DNA of 64,000 bases from DATHKG01 sp035489435 (GTDB lineage: Bacteria; Bacteroidota; Bacteroidia; Chitinophagales; Chitinophagaceae): NCBI GenBank assembly GCA_035489435.1, contig DATHKG010000166.1; one strand, given 5' to 3'. Every line of letters starts with the position of its first letter. The stretch's first letter is position 1. Shown piece by piece: positions 1 through 7,974 of the stretch. A model generated the notes under the pieces. That model searched no databases. It had not been told where the DNA came from and worked only from the letters and a program-made list of their open reading frames with translations. The position numbers were made by a program, and so were the translations under genes.

Positions 1-217
1 GCTGCAACACATTTTCCGAACTCACCTTAAACTGCGCCATCGGCCCAAATCCGGTATTGATACCATAGATTAGCTTGTGATCAGAAAACCGACGCAAAAA
101 TGAATGGTTTTCTGAAACATTCTGTATAGCAGCTGCGTCCAAATGGATGGCCTTTTGTTTGAAGATAATTTCCGAAAAGTCGTGAAGAGAAAGTCCGCCG
201 CCACCAACTTGTATCAT
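1..217 (-). CDS. Aromatic amino acid (His/Tyr-type) ammonia-lyase, N-terminal fragment
   Basis: Reading leftward from ATG at 217, 72 codons remain open to the window edge, so only the N-terminus is seen. The peptide has the signature YGINTGFGP at residues 51-59, with Tyr51 at the place of the catalytic tyrosine loop of the histidine/phenylalanine/tyrosine ammonia-lyase (MIO enzyme) family, preceded by an IHLDAAAI stretch typical of the family N-terminus. The MIO-forming Ala-Ser-Gly lies beyond the window. Such enzymes release ammonia from His, Phe or Tyr; in flexirubin and aryl-polyene loci a tyrosine lyase supplies the 4-coumaric acid starter, and the divergent darAB operon to the right makes that role plausible. 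Substrate (His or Tyr) cannot be decided from this fragment. Confidence 0.85.
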   Translation of the reverse strand, partial: MIQVGGGGLSLHDFSEIIFKQKAIHLDAAAIQNVSENHSFLRRFSDHKLIYGINTGFGPMAQFKVSSENVLQ

Positions 218-425
218 AGAGAGAGGTTCATTATAGAAACAGAGGGCACAAAAAAAATAAAATATAGCCAGCCCATCAAATTTTTATTGTTCGGGCACAA
301 CTTCCGCGCCGATAGTAGTATTCAACAGAATATTCCTCGTACATAGCGCACACGCACATTGAAACGCAGAAACGCAATGGAACCTGCCCCTACGTGTCAA
401 TAATCTTTACATCGGCGTTTCTTAT

Positions 426-433
426 TATCTTTG
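426..433 (+). promoter_or_regulatory. Candidate Bacteroidota promoter (-7 element) of the pigment operon
   Basis: TATCTTTG matches the Bacteroidota -7 consensus TAnnTTTG, and a TTTAC element 16-20 bases upstream (406-410) could act as the -33 box. It lies 19 bases before the ATG at 453, the first gene of the tightly spaced operon, and would give a very short leader. Confidence 0.55.
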
Positions 434-452
434 TCGACCTAAAATTGTGGCT

Positions 453-947
453 ATGAACGGGATAAGGCTGGCCGTAATATTAAAGGCTTTGTTCATTTTT
501 GTATTTACTTTCAATTCAGTTGCACAGACTGCATACAATAAACAAGGCTTTTATGATGCGATGTCAAGTACAGATATTAAGGTAATAGATCGAGAGATTA
601 AAGAAGCAGAAAAAGCAACCGGCCTGGATAAGCAGGCAATCATCGGTACATTGAGGATGAAAAAGGCAGGATTTGAATCAGGAGCAGGGAAAAGGTTGAA
701 AATTTTCAAGGTCGGACACAAGGAGCTGGAAGCTTCGATAAAACAGGATAACACAAATGCAGAGTATAGATTAATGAGGCTGATGATACAGGAGAATGCT
801 CCGGGAATTCTTGGGTATAAAAAGGAAATAAAAGGCGACAGTGATTATCTTCGCAAATCGTTTAAAAGCCTGCCAGAACCCGTACAAAACGCCATCATTC
901 ATTACGCAAAAAGTTCTAAGGTTTTGAGTGAAAAGGAATTCAATTAA
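453..947 (+). CDS. Secreted/periplasmic protein of unknown function, first gene of pigment operon
   Basis: I do not recognise the family. The 164-residue protein starts with a hydrophobic segment (about residues 5-20, VILKALFIFVFTF) ending in SVAQ, a typical Bacteroidota signal peptide, followed by a mostly helical, Lys/Glu-rich soluble body of about 140 residues without cysteines or recognisable motifs. An upstream in-frame GTG at 447 exists, but ATG at 453 is the better start. The gene lies 9 bases before darA and is preceded by a TATCTTTG promoter element, so it is probably the promoter-proximal gene of the darA-darB operon. A periplasmic accessory role in pigment assembly or export is inference only. 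Confidence 0.75.
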   Translation: MNGIRLAVILKALFIFVFTFNSVAQTAYNKQGFYDAMSSTDIKVIDREIKEAEKATGLDKQAIIGTLRMKKAGFESGAGKRLKIFKVGHKELEASIKQDNTNAEYRLMRLMIQENAPGILGYKKEIKGDSDYLRKSFKSLPEPVQNAIIHYAKSSKVLSEKEFN

Positions 948-956
948 GATTTCAGG

Positions 957-1856
957 ATGAATAAGAAAGTACTAGCAGTTTATTATACTCAATCTGGCCA
1001 GCTAAAACAAATACTCGATAACTTCACTGCTCCGTTTACCCAGGCAGGAATAACCGTGGAAACTGTAAGCATCCAACCAAAAAAAGACTTCCCGTTTCCG
1101 TGGACAACCCCTTCGTTTTTTGATGCAATGCCAGAAAGCGTATTGACAATTCCCACAGAGATCGTTCCTTTTCAATGCCAGGAGCTATCTTATGACCTGG
1201 TTATATTCGCCTATCAGCCATGGTTTCTTTCACCGAGCATTCCGGCAAATTCACTGCTCCAACATCCTTCATTCAAAGCAATTATTAAAGACACCCCGGT
1301 TATCACCCTGATCGGATCACGTAACATGTGGGCAAGTGCGCAGGAAAAAGTAAAGAATTTTCTTAAAGAAGCCGGTGCAAAACTGGTTGGAAACACCGTT
1401 CTGATGGATCGTAACCAGAACCATGTGAGTGTGGTGACTATATTTCATTGGATGCTTACCGGCCGGAAAGACAGGTACCTGAACATATTTCCGAAGCCCG
1501 GCATCTCTGATGAAGATATCAGGAAGGCGTCGGATTTCGGAACTACAGCAGCCAAACATCTGCAAGAAAATAATCTGGATAGTTTACAAGAGGCATTTAT
1601 CATACAGAAAGCCATCGAAGTACATTATGGATTGATATTTATAGAAGAAAGAGGAAGCAAACTGTTTAAGCTCTGGGCTAAGCTGATCACAAGGAAAAAG
1701 AATCGGACCCGCTGGCTTGTTTATTTTAAATATTATCTTTTAATTGCCCTGTTTGTCGCAGCGCCGATCATATTTACTGTTTACTCAATCTTATTCAGGC
1801 CATTTTTGTCCAGGAGTATAAAGAGAAAGAAACAATATTATCTAGCATTGAATTAA
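957..1856 (+). CDS. darA: DarA-like dialkylresorcinol biosynthesis protein (flavodoxin-like aromatase)
   Basis: The 299-residue protein opens with a flavodoxin-type phosphate-binding loop, VYYTQSGQL (about residues 8-16), and continues as an alpha/beta domain to about residue 200, matching the pattern of the Bacteroidota DarA family. The C-terminus adds one hydrophobic segment (about 257-280) followed by a basic tail, suggesting anchoring to the inner membrane. DarA is known as the partner of DarB: DarB joins two fatty-acid-derived units into a cyclohexanedione, which DarA aromatises to a dialkylresorcinol. The gene sits 9 bases after the secreted unknown and 12 bases before darB. The assignment rests on the loop, the length and the darB neighbour. 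Confidence 0.85.
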   Translation: MNKKVLAVYYTQSGQLKQILDNFTAPFTQAGITVETVSIQPKKDFPFPWTTPSFFDAMPESVLTIPTEIVPFQCQELSYDLVIFAYQPWFLSPSIPANSLLQHPSFKAIIKDTPVITLIGSRNMWASAQEKVKNFLKEAGAKLVGNTVLMDRNQNHVSVVTIFHWMLTGRKDRYLNIFPKPGISDEDIRKASDFGTTAAKHLQENNLDSLQEAFIIQKAIEVHYGLIFIEERGSKLFKLWAKLITRKKNRTRWLVYFKYYLLIALFVAAPIIFTVYSILFRPFLSRSIKRKKQYYLALN

Positions 1857-1868
1857 TTTTATCTGACG

Positions 1869-3017
1869 ATGTCTCTCAACCAGGTCTATATTACTAACAC
1901 TTCAACGTATTTTCCGAATGAGCCCGTTTCCAACGATGAAATGGAATCTTATCTGGGTTTTATTGACGACAAACCGTCCAAGTCAAGACGAATTGTTCTT
2001 AGAAATAACGGGATCAAAAACAGGTTTTATGCCCTGAATAAAGAAGGAAAGGCTACACATAGTAATTCTGAAATGACTGCTGAAGCGGTTAGAAAACTGT
2101 TCAATTATGACAATGCCGGGTTGAAAACTATCGAGCTCTTAAGCTGTGGCACTTCTTCTCCGGATCAAATGATGCCCTCACATGCGGTGATGGTTCACGG
2201 ACATTTGCCGGAAATGAGCGGAATTGAGGTAGTATCACCATCAGGTGTTTGTTGCGCGGGAATGCATTCATTTAAGTATGCTTATATGGCTGTTAAATCC
2301 GGCGACGCCGAAATTGCTGTTAGTACAGGATCTGAAAGATTTTCCGCGGCAATCAGGGCTGATCAGTTTAAAGATGAGGTTGTTAAACTCAAGGAGCTTG
2401 AAAATAATCCTTATATAGCTTTTGAAAAGGACTTTCTCCGCTGGATGTTGTCGGACGGTGCTGGTGCTTTGCTCCTCTCAAATAAGATGAATGAAACTGG
2501 TCTGAGCCTGAGAGTGGAATGGCTCGAAGGAATTTCTTATGCCAACGAGATGGATGCCTGTATGTATATGGGCGCTGAAAAAAACCAGGATGGCTCTCTC
2601 ACCAGCTATCTCGACTATTCCCCGGACCAATTAAAATCACATTCAGTGCTTAGCATCAAACAGGATGTAAGATTGCTGGGAGATAATATAGTTCCACTTG
2701 GTGGCCGAAAACTAAAAGAACTGTTTGACAAAAAAGGACTGAAGTCGGAAGAGATCGATCATTTTCTACCTCATATGTCGAGCGAATTTTTTAAAGGAAA
2801 AATACACGATCGGCTCATTGAACTTGGTATAGGTATCCCTTACGAAAAGTGGCGCGTTAATCTTTCTACAAAGGGCAACGTAGGCGCAGGATCTATTTAC
2901 CTGATGATTGATGAGCTTTTTCATGGAGGTAAGCTTAAAAAAGGGGAAAAAATTCTTCTGTTGGTTCCCGAAAGTTCAAGATTTTCCTATATGTACGGCT
3001 TATTGACTGTTTGTTGA
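1869..3017 (+). CDS. darB: DarB-like ketosynthase (KAS III fold) for dialkylresorcinol formation
   Basis: The 382-residue protein has the KAS III/thiolase fold pattern: the nucleophile cysteine in GVCCAG (Cys129), a histidine in HFLPHMSS (about His302) and an asparagine in TKGNVGAGS (about Asn337), giving the Cys-His-Asn triad of FabH-like enzymes. Family knowledge: DarB condenses a 3-oxoacyl-ACP/CoA with an unsaturated acyl thioester and cyclises the product to a 1,3-cyclohexanedione, the precursor of the dialkylresorcinol half of flexirubins. All three catalytic residues are visible, so it should be active, unlike the chain-length-factor partner at 7975. It follows darA by 12 bases in the same direction. 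Confidence 0.88.
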   Translation: MSLNQVYITNTSTYFPNEPVSNDEMESYLGFIDDKPSKSRRIVLRNNGIKNRFYALNKEGKATHSNSEMTAEAVRKLFNYDNAGLKTIELLSCGTSSPDQMMPSHAVMVHGHLPEMSGIEVVSPSGVCCAGMHSFKYAYMAVKSGDAEIAVSTGSERFSAAIRADQFKDEVVKLKELENNPYIAFEKDFLRWMLSDGAGALLLSNKMNETGLSLRVEWLEGISYANEMDACMYMGAEKNQDGSLTSYLDYSPDQLKSHSVLSIKQDVRLLGDNIVPLGGRKLKELFDKKGLKSEEIDHFLPHMSSEFFKGKIHDRLIELGIGIPYEKWRVNLSTKGNVGAGSIYLMIDELFHGGKLKKGEKILLLVPESSRFSYMYGLLTVC

Positions 3018-3054
3018 TCTTTTTACTGATTTTTGGCAATTAAATCCCGGTAGT

Positions 3055-3462
3055 ATGAAAAAAGAAAACATTCCCCAGGATAGAAGTGCTTTGGCAAAAC
3101 TCACCAAAGAGCTGAGTTATGCAACAGATGAATCAGGCAATTATGTTACTGCACTTAGCAATGGGTGGGAGATAAAAGCGGAAGCGCTTGACATTGCCTG
3201 GGACGACATCAAACACCGGATAGCTGATGCAAAAGCAAAAGTTGACAGGAAAGAAGCCAGCCCGGTATTGTTCTTCATGGAACTCAGACTGATGGACATG
3301 GGAATTGTCGCAGGCTACACCGGCTTTTGGAAATGGCAGATCAAAAGACACATGAAACCAGCCGTGTTCCAAAAATTATCCGATAAAAAATTACAACGAT
3401 ACGCAGACGCATTTAATGTCAGCCTGACTGAGTTGAAAACAATGAACGTTGATGAAGACTGA
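3055..3462 (+). CDS. Small conserved-looking protein of unknown function in pigment operon
   Basis: This 135-residue soluble protein is not recognised. It has no signal peptide or membrane segment, is rich in charged residues, and predicts as mainly helical. The C-terminal third (about 105-130, LSDKKLQRYADAFNVSLTELKTM) resembles the helix-turn-helix end of small DNA-binding domains, but this is only a resemblance. It begins 37 bases after darB, and its last 11 bases overlap the start of the BtrH-like gene, so the two are probably translationally coupled. A partner or regulator of the acyltransferase is a guess. Confidence 0.75.
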   Translation: MKKENIPQDRSALAKLTKELSYATDESGNYVTALSNGWEIKAEALDIAWDDIKHRIADAKAKVDRKEASPVLFFMELRLMDMGIVAGYTGFWKWQIKRHMKPAVFQKLSDKKLQRYADAFNVSLTELKTMNVDED

Positions 3463-4465
3463 TTTTGTACATACCCAGGCCGCCCATTGTGAAAACGGAG
3501 TTACAACAAACCTGCTCAGTGGCGCAGGAGCGACCTCATTAACAGAACCACTGGTTTTTGGAATAGGCTCAGGACTGTTTTTCATCTACATCCCGTTTAT
3601 GAAAGTAAACAAGGGGCCTGCATTTGCTTACCGCACAATGCCCGGACTCATTTTTAAACGAACCTGTAAAGCACTGGGCATCCCCGTTGTAAGAAAAAAG
3701 TTTTCTTCCCGTGAACAGGCCCAAAAGTTTTTGGAACAATGTATCGGGGCAGGCCAGCCAGTGGGATGCCAGGTAGGCGTATACTACTTATCATATTTTC
3801 CCAAAGAATACCGGTTTCACTTTAATGCGCATAACCTGATAGTTTATGGTAAAGAAGGAGACGACTACCTGATCAGCGACCCGATCATGGAAGGTGTAAC
3901 TAAACTCAGTACCTATGAATTAGAACGGGTAAGATTTGCCAAAGGAGCAATGGCTCCGCGGGGACAGCTATATTATCCGCGGGAAAAAAAGATCATAACA
4001 CCTGACCAGATCCGGGATGCAATAAAAAAAGGTGTGAAAAGAAATGTCCGGGACATGCTACATATTCCCGGACCAATAGCAGGAGTAAGCGGAATTCGCT
4101 ATACCGGCAAAAGAATAAAGAAATGGCGCGATAACCTCGGTCTACCAAAGGCCGGGCTGTATCTCGCTCAACTTGTGCGGATGCAGGAAGAGATAGGCAC
4201 TGGCGGTGGAGGCTTCCGTTATATCTATGCTGCTTTTTTGCAGCAGTCTCATGCTTATCATCCCAATGACTCTTTACTTGAAATCTCAAAGAAATTCACA
4301 AAGGCCGGTGATCTCTGGAGAAATGCAGCAGTCCAGGCAGCTGGCATTTACAAAGGTCGTCTTACTAAACAGGAAGATTTTAATGTGATGGGCGATATTC
4401 TGTTCGAGATTGCAGACTTAGAGAAAGATGCGTTCCAGGACCTATCCAAAATGAAATGGACCTGA
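3452..4465 (+). CDS. BtrH-like acyltransferase (BtrH N-terminal domain plus DUF4872-type C-terminus)
   Basis: The start is ATG at 3452, overlapping the previous stop; the TTG three bases earlier is less likely. The 337-residue protein begins with HTQAAHCENGVTTNLL: the Cys-Glu pair (about residues 12-13) lies where BtrH-family proteins keep their conserved nucleophile, followed by the FGIGSGLFF pattern. BtrH of butirosin biosynthesis moves an acyl chain from an acyl carrier protein to an amino sugar. In this operon, next to an ACP and darAB, a reasonable inference is that it joins the ACP-bound aryl-polyene acid to the dialkylresorcinol or another acceptor. The C-terminal half (about 190-337) fits DUF4872. 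It overlaps the ABC ATPase gene by 10 bases. Confidence 0.8.
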   Translation: MKTDFVHTQAAHCENGVTTNLLSGAGATSLTEPLVFGIGSGLFFIYIPFMKVNKGPAFAYRTMPGLIFKRTCKALGIPVVRKKFSSREQAQKFLEQCIGAGQPVGCQVGVYYLSYFPKEYRFHFNAHNLIVYGKEGDDYLISDPIMEGVTKLSTYELERVRFAKGAMAPRGQLYYPREKKIITPDQIRDAIKKGVKRNVRDMLHIPGPIAGVSGIRYTGKRIKKWRDNLGLPKAGLYLAQLVRMQEEIGTGGGGFRYIYAAFLQQSHAYHPNDSLLEISKKFTKAGDLWRNAAVQAAGIYKGRLTKQEDFNVMGDILFEIADLEKDAFQDLSKMKWT

Positions 4466-5211
4466 TGAATAATGAAGCGGTTAATATAGAAAATCTCCAG
4501 TTTGCTTATCGTGACCAACCGCGTCAACTCTTTTCTGATCTTAACCTTCAAATAGAGAAAGGCGAAAGCTTTGGCATCTTCGGTCCTAATGGCGCCGGTA
4601 AAACAACTCTTATGAGTATCATGACCGGTCTTATAGAATATACCGGGGGTTCGGTAAAACTATTGGGGCAGGAAGTAAAGACCAAGAAAAAATATTTTAA
4701 TAAACGCTTTGGTTTTGTACCCCAGGACTTTTCTTTTTACCAGGAACTTACGCCAAAAGAAAACCTTGAGTTTTTTGGTTCCTGGGCAGGATTAAATACA
4801 TCAACCATAAATAAAAGGATCGATGAACTACTGGATGTTCTTGGCTTAAACGATGTGAGAAATAAACAGGTTCAAAAGTTTTCGGGTGGTATGAAGCGTA
4901 GGGTAAACCTGGCAATATCAGTGATACATCATCCAGAAGTATTATTTCTCGACGAACCAACTGTTGGCGTAGATGTACAGACACGTTTTGCAATAATAGA
5001 TTACCTTAAGAATCTTAACGCGGCCGGAATGACACTAATTTACACTTCACATCAGTTACATGAAGCAGAATCTCTATGCCGCAAAATAGCCATGATTGAT
5101 GAAGGAAAAATCATCGTGCACGACTCACTGGAAAATCTGCTGAGCAAACATCAACAAGATGGCCTTGAAGGTTTATTCCTCAGCCTGACTGGCAAATCTT
5201 ACCGCGATTGA
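4456..5211 (+). CDS. ABC transporter ATP-binding protein (export type)
   Basis: The 251-residue protein contains Walker A GPNGAGKT (about residues 43-50), signature FSGGMKRR (about 142-149), Walker B VLFLDEP (about 163-169) and a switch histidine in TSHQ. It is the single-domain ATPase type that drives ABC-2 permeases in lipid and natural-product export. ATG at 4456 overlaps the upstream gene by 10 bases; a second ATG at 4465 is possible. The permease begins 3 bases after its stop, so the pair forms one transporter, probably exporting the pigment or its precursor towards the outer membrane. Confidence 0.93.
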   Translation: MDLMNNEAVNIENLQFAYRDQPRQLFSDLNLQIEKGESFGIFGPNGAGKTTLMSIMTGLIEYTGGSVKLLGQEVKTKKKYFNKRFGFVPQDFSFYQELTPKENLEFFGSWAGLNTSTINKRIDELLDVLGLNDVRNKQVQKFSGGMKRRVNLAISVIHHPEVLFLDEPTVGVDVQTRFAIIDYLKNLNAAGMTLIYTSHQLHEAESLCRKIAMIDEGKIIVHDSLENLLSKHQQDGLEGLFLSLTGKSYRD

Positions 5212-5214
5212 TCC

Positions 5215-6498
5215 ATGTTTAAATTGTATGCAACCATATTGAAGGACCTTCGTATCCTGCTGCGCGATAAGGTTGGACTTACCCTCATGTTCCTGATGCC
5301 GGTAGTGCTGGCAATAGTTATAACGATAGTGCAGAACAGCACTTTTGAAATGGTGAACAACAACAAAATGGCCCTGCTTCTTTGTAATCGCGATACAGGT
5401 GAAGCGGCAAAACAGCTTGAATCGGCGATTGAAAAAGTAGGCATGTTCAATGTTACAAAGATCCCGCCAGGGGAAGATGAAAAACAGATCTCAGAAAGAA
5501 TGGGATCAAAAGATGCATTGGTGGCAATCATCATCCCTGCTACCTTTTCGTCGGAATTAAGTGCAAGAACAAAAGACATCGCAGCCCGTGCATTGAAAGA
5601 TGTTACTATTGATACAACTTATGCCGCACCAACAACAAGTGGACAAATCGGTCCGATAACACTATATTACCATCCGGTTCTCCAGGCTTCGTTCAGGCAA
5701 TCTATTCAGGGCGCATTAAAAAGTACATTACAAATAGTAGAGAGCCGCCAGGTGGTAAGAAATCTCTATCAGAATCTGAATGAAGAGCAGATTCCTGATA
5801 CATTGGAAAACGAAATTATTACTAACCAGGTTCCCATTACAGAAATCCCGGTTTCAAGGGATGGAAGCCGCTCTATCCCTAATGCTTCACAACATAATAT
5901 TCCTGCCTGGACGGTGTTTGCAATGTTTTTTGTTGTAATTTCTTTAGGTGGAAGTGTTGTGAGAGAAAAGCTTAGCGGAAGTTTTCTTCGACTGAAAACC
6001 TTGCCGACTAACTACCTGGTGGCCCTCATTTCAAAACAACTTACCTATATAGTTGTTACATTTTTTCAGGCCTTGGTTATCTTTTCAATTGGTATCCTGA
6101 TCTTCCCAAAGCTTGGATTGCCTAAACTCAACCTTCCAGCAGATATTGGGGGCTTAATAATTGTAACACTGATGTGTGGATGGTGTGCAGCAAGTTATGC
6201 GATCTGTGTCGGAGTAATTACGAAAACACAGGAACAGGCTAACGGCCTGGGTGCTGTGTCAATTGTGTTGCTTGCCGCAATCGGAGGAATACTGGTGCCG
6301 TCATTTGCAATGCCGTCGTCGTTTAAATATATCATGCAACTTTCACCTTTACATTGGTGCCTGGAAGCATACTATGGCCTATTTCTGGAAGGGGGAAAAC
6401 TAAAAGATATTTTGATTAATATTTTACCTTTATTGTTTATTACACTTGTAATACAGGCAATCACATTAATCGCGTTGAAGAGAAAAAATCTAATTTGA
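5215..6498 (+). CDS. ABC-2 type transporter permease
   Basis: The 427-residue membrane protein has the ABC-2 layout: one N-terminal membrane segment (about 20-42, GLTLMFLMPVVLAIVITI), a large extracytoplasmic region of about 180 residues, then five hydrophobic segments from about residue 222 to the end (for example AWTVFAMFFVVISLGGSVV and VSIVLLAAIGGILVP). The basic C-terminus KRKN is cytoplasmic. It partners the ATPase encoded 3 bases upstream and is followed within 4 bases by the acyl carrier protein gene. The substrate is inferred from context to be the aryl-polyene/resorcinol pigment; this cannot be read from the protein itself. Confidence 0.9.
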   Translation: MFKLYATILKDLRILLRDKVGLTLMFLMPVVLAIVITIVQNSTFEMVNNNKMALLLCNRDTGEAAKQLESAIEKVGMFNVTKIPPGEDEKQISERMGSKDALVAIIIPATFSSELSARTKDIAARALKDVTIDTTYAAPTTSGQIGPITLYYHPVLQASFRQSIQGALKSTLQIVESRQVVRNLYQNLNEEQIPDTLENEIITNQVPITEIPVSRDGSRSIPNASQHNIPAWTVFAMFFVVISLGGSVVREKLSGSFLRLKTLPTNYLVALISKQLTYIVVTFFQALVIFSIGILIFPKLGLPKLNLPADIGGLIIVTLMCGWCAASYAICVGVITKTQEQANGLGAVSIVLLAAIGGILVPSFAMPSSFKYIMQLSPLHWCLEAYYGLFLEGGKLKDILINILPLLFITLVIQAITLIALKRKNLI

Positions 6499-6502
6499 AT
6501 TT

Positions 6503-6772
6503 ATGATAATGGAAACAGAAGACTTAAAACTGCAGGTTAAAAAACAAATCGTTCAGTTTCTAAATCTGATGACGGTAAAACCGGAAGATATCAAGGATGA
6601 CGAACCGCTGTTTGGCGAGGGACTGGGGCTGGATTCAATAGATTCAATTGAACTGATAGTGTTACTTTCACGCGAATATGGAATCACCATCCAGGATCCC
6701 AAAGAAGGCCGAAAGATACTGGTTGATGTAAATACCATGGTTGGCTATATTGAAAAACACAGAACAAAATAA
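6503..6772 (+). CDS. Acyl carrier protein
   Basis: The 89-residue acidic protein carries the phosphopantetheine attachment motif LGLDSIDSIEL, with Ser45 as the serine modified by 4'-phosphopantetheine. Start is ATG 6503 or the in-frame ATG at 6509. It lies 4 bases after the permease and 10 bases before the probable start of the ketosynthase. It is probably the dedicated carrier on which the aryl-polyene chain is elongated by the ketosynthase pair at 6783-9039, and the donor for the BtrH-like acyltransferase (inference). Confidence 0.93.
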   Translation: MIMETEDLKLQVKKQIVQFLNLMTVKPEDIKDDEPLFGEGLGLDSIDSIELIVLLSREYGITIQDPKEGRKILVDVNTMVGYIEKHRTK

Positions 6773-6782
6773 AATACCTATA

Positions 6783-7970
6783 GTGAGCGATATTGTGGTT
6801 ACAGGTCTGGGTATAATAAGCGCTATTGGCAATTCAGTAAATGAAAACCGCGAGGCATTGATAAATGGCTTTTGCGGCATTTCAACATTAGAAAACTTTC
6901 CTTCAAGATTTTCGGGCGTACTTCCTTGTGGTGAGATCAAAATCAGTACTGAGGAACTAAAACAAAAATTGGCTGCCACTCAACCAGGAGTAACCCGAAC
7001 AGACTTATTATGTCTTCATGCATTCAGGCAGGCAATTGAAGATGCCGGACTCACAACTGAAGAGATCGAAAGTCCCGACACAGCTTTTATCAACGGCAAC
7101 ACTGTTGGAGGTATGTGTCTTACAGATGAACTGTATCATGATGCAAACAAACATGAACAAGGATCCGAATACCTTGGCTCTTATGACTGTTCTTCGGTAA
7201 CACTTTCTATACAAGCTCAATACAAAATGCAGGGACCGGCCAGCACCATTAATACAGCATGTTCTTCCTCGGCAAATGCAATCATGTTTGGTGCAAGGCT
7301 GATACAAAACGGATTTGCAAAACGTGCCATTGTCGGAGGTGTTGATAGCCTTGCAAAATTTACATTGAATGGATTCAATTCCTTGCACATTCTATCGCCT
7401 GCACTATGCAAACCTTTTGATAAGGACAGGCAAGGCCTTAACCTTGGTGAAGGGGCAGCATTTCTTATACTGGAAAAAGAAGAAGATGCTGCAGGGAAAA
7501 ATATTCATGCCCGTCTGAGTGGTTATTCAAATACAAATGATGCATATCATCCTTCTTCATTATCACCTGCCGGAGATGGCCCCTATCTTGCAATGAAAAT
7601 TGCGTTGGAATCCGCGGGTCTTTTACCACAGGAAATTGATTTCATAAATACCCATGGTACCGGAACAGAAAACAATGATGAGGTGGAATCTAAGGCGATG
7701 ATTCGAATTTTTGAAATCATTCCGACCTTCAGCTCAACCAAAAGTAACATTGGTCATACACTCGGTGCAGCAGGAGCAATTGAAGCGGTGTATAGCATAC
7801 TTAATTTAAAACACCAGGAAATATATCCCTCCCTTAACTTTAACGAACCACAAGCCGACACCGGCCTTGTTCCGGTCCGCGAGTATAAACAGGTTCACCT
7901 TAAACATATCATGTCAAATTCTTTCGGCTTTGGTGGTAATTGTTCCTCATTGATTTTTTCAAAAGTCTGA
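6783..7970 (+). CDS. Beta-ketoacyl-ACP synthase, KAS II type (aryl-polyene chain elongation)
   Basis: The catalytic set of KAS I/II enzymes is complete: nucleophile Cys160 in NTACSSSANA, histidine in NTHGTGTENND and histidine in SNIGHTLGAAGAIE, with the terminal glycine-rich loop NSFGFGGNCS. The most likely start is GTG at 6783, ten bases after the ACP stop, giving 395 residues that begin directly with the first strand SDIVVTGLG. A longer reading from TTG 6741 would overlap the ACP gene by 32 bases and is less likely. It is directly followed by a related protein lacking the active cysteine, so the two probably form a ketosynthase/chain-length-factor heterodimer that elongates the polyene on the ACP. 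Confidence 0.92.
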   Translation: MSDIVVTGLGIISAIGNSVNENREALINGFCGISTLENFPSRFSGVLPCGEIKISTEELKQKLAATQPGVTRTDLLCLHAFRQAIEDAGLTTEEIESPDTAFINGNTVGGMCLTDELYHDANKHEQGSEYLGSYDCSSVTLSIQAQYKMQGPASTINTACSSSANAIMFGARLIQNGFAKRAIVGGVDSLAKFTLNGFNSLHILSPALCKPFDKDRQGLNLGEGAAFLILEKEEDAAGKNIHARLSGYSNTNDAYHPSSLSPAGDGPYLAMKIALESAGLLPQEIDFINTHGTGTENNDEVESKAMIRIFEIIPTFSSTKSNIGHTLGAAGAIEAVYSILNLKHQEIYPSLNFNEPQADTGLVPVREYKQVHLKHIMSNSFGFGGNCSSLIFSKV

Positions 7971-7974
7971 CCCG

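Noticed and set aside
143..346. Plus-strand 67-residue frame at the left edge
   Set aside because: It lies opposite the ammonia-lyase start and in the divergent promoter gap, without a family pattern.
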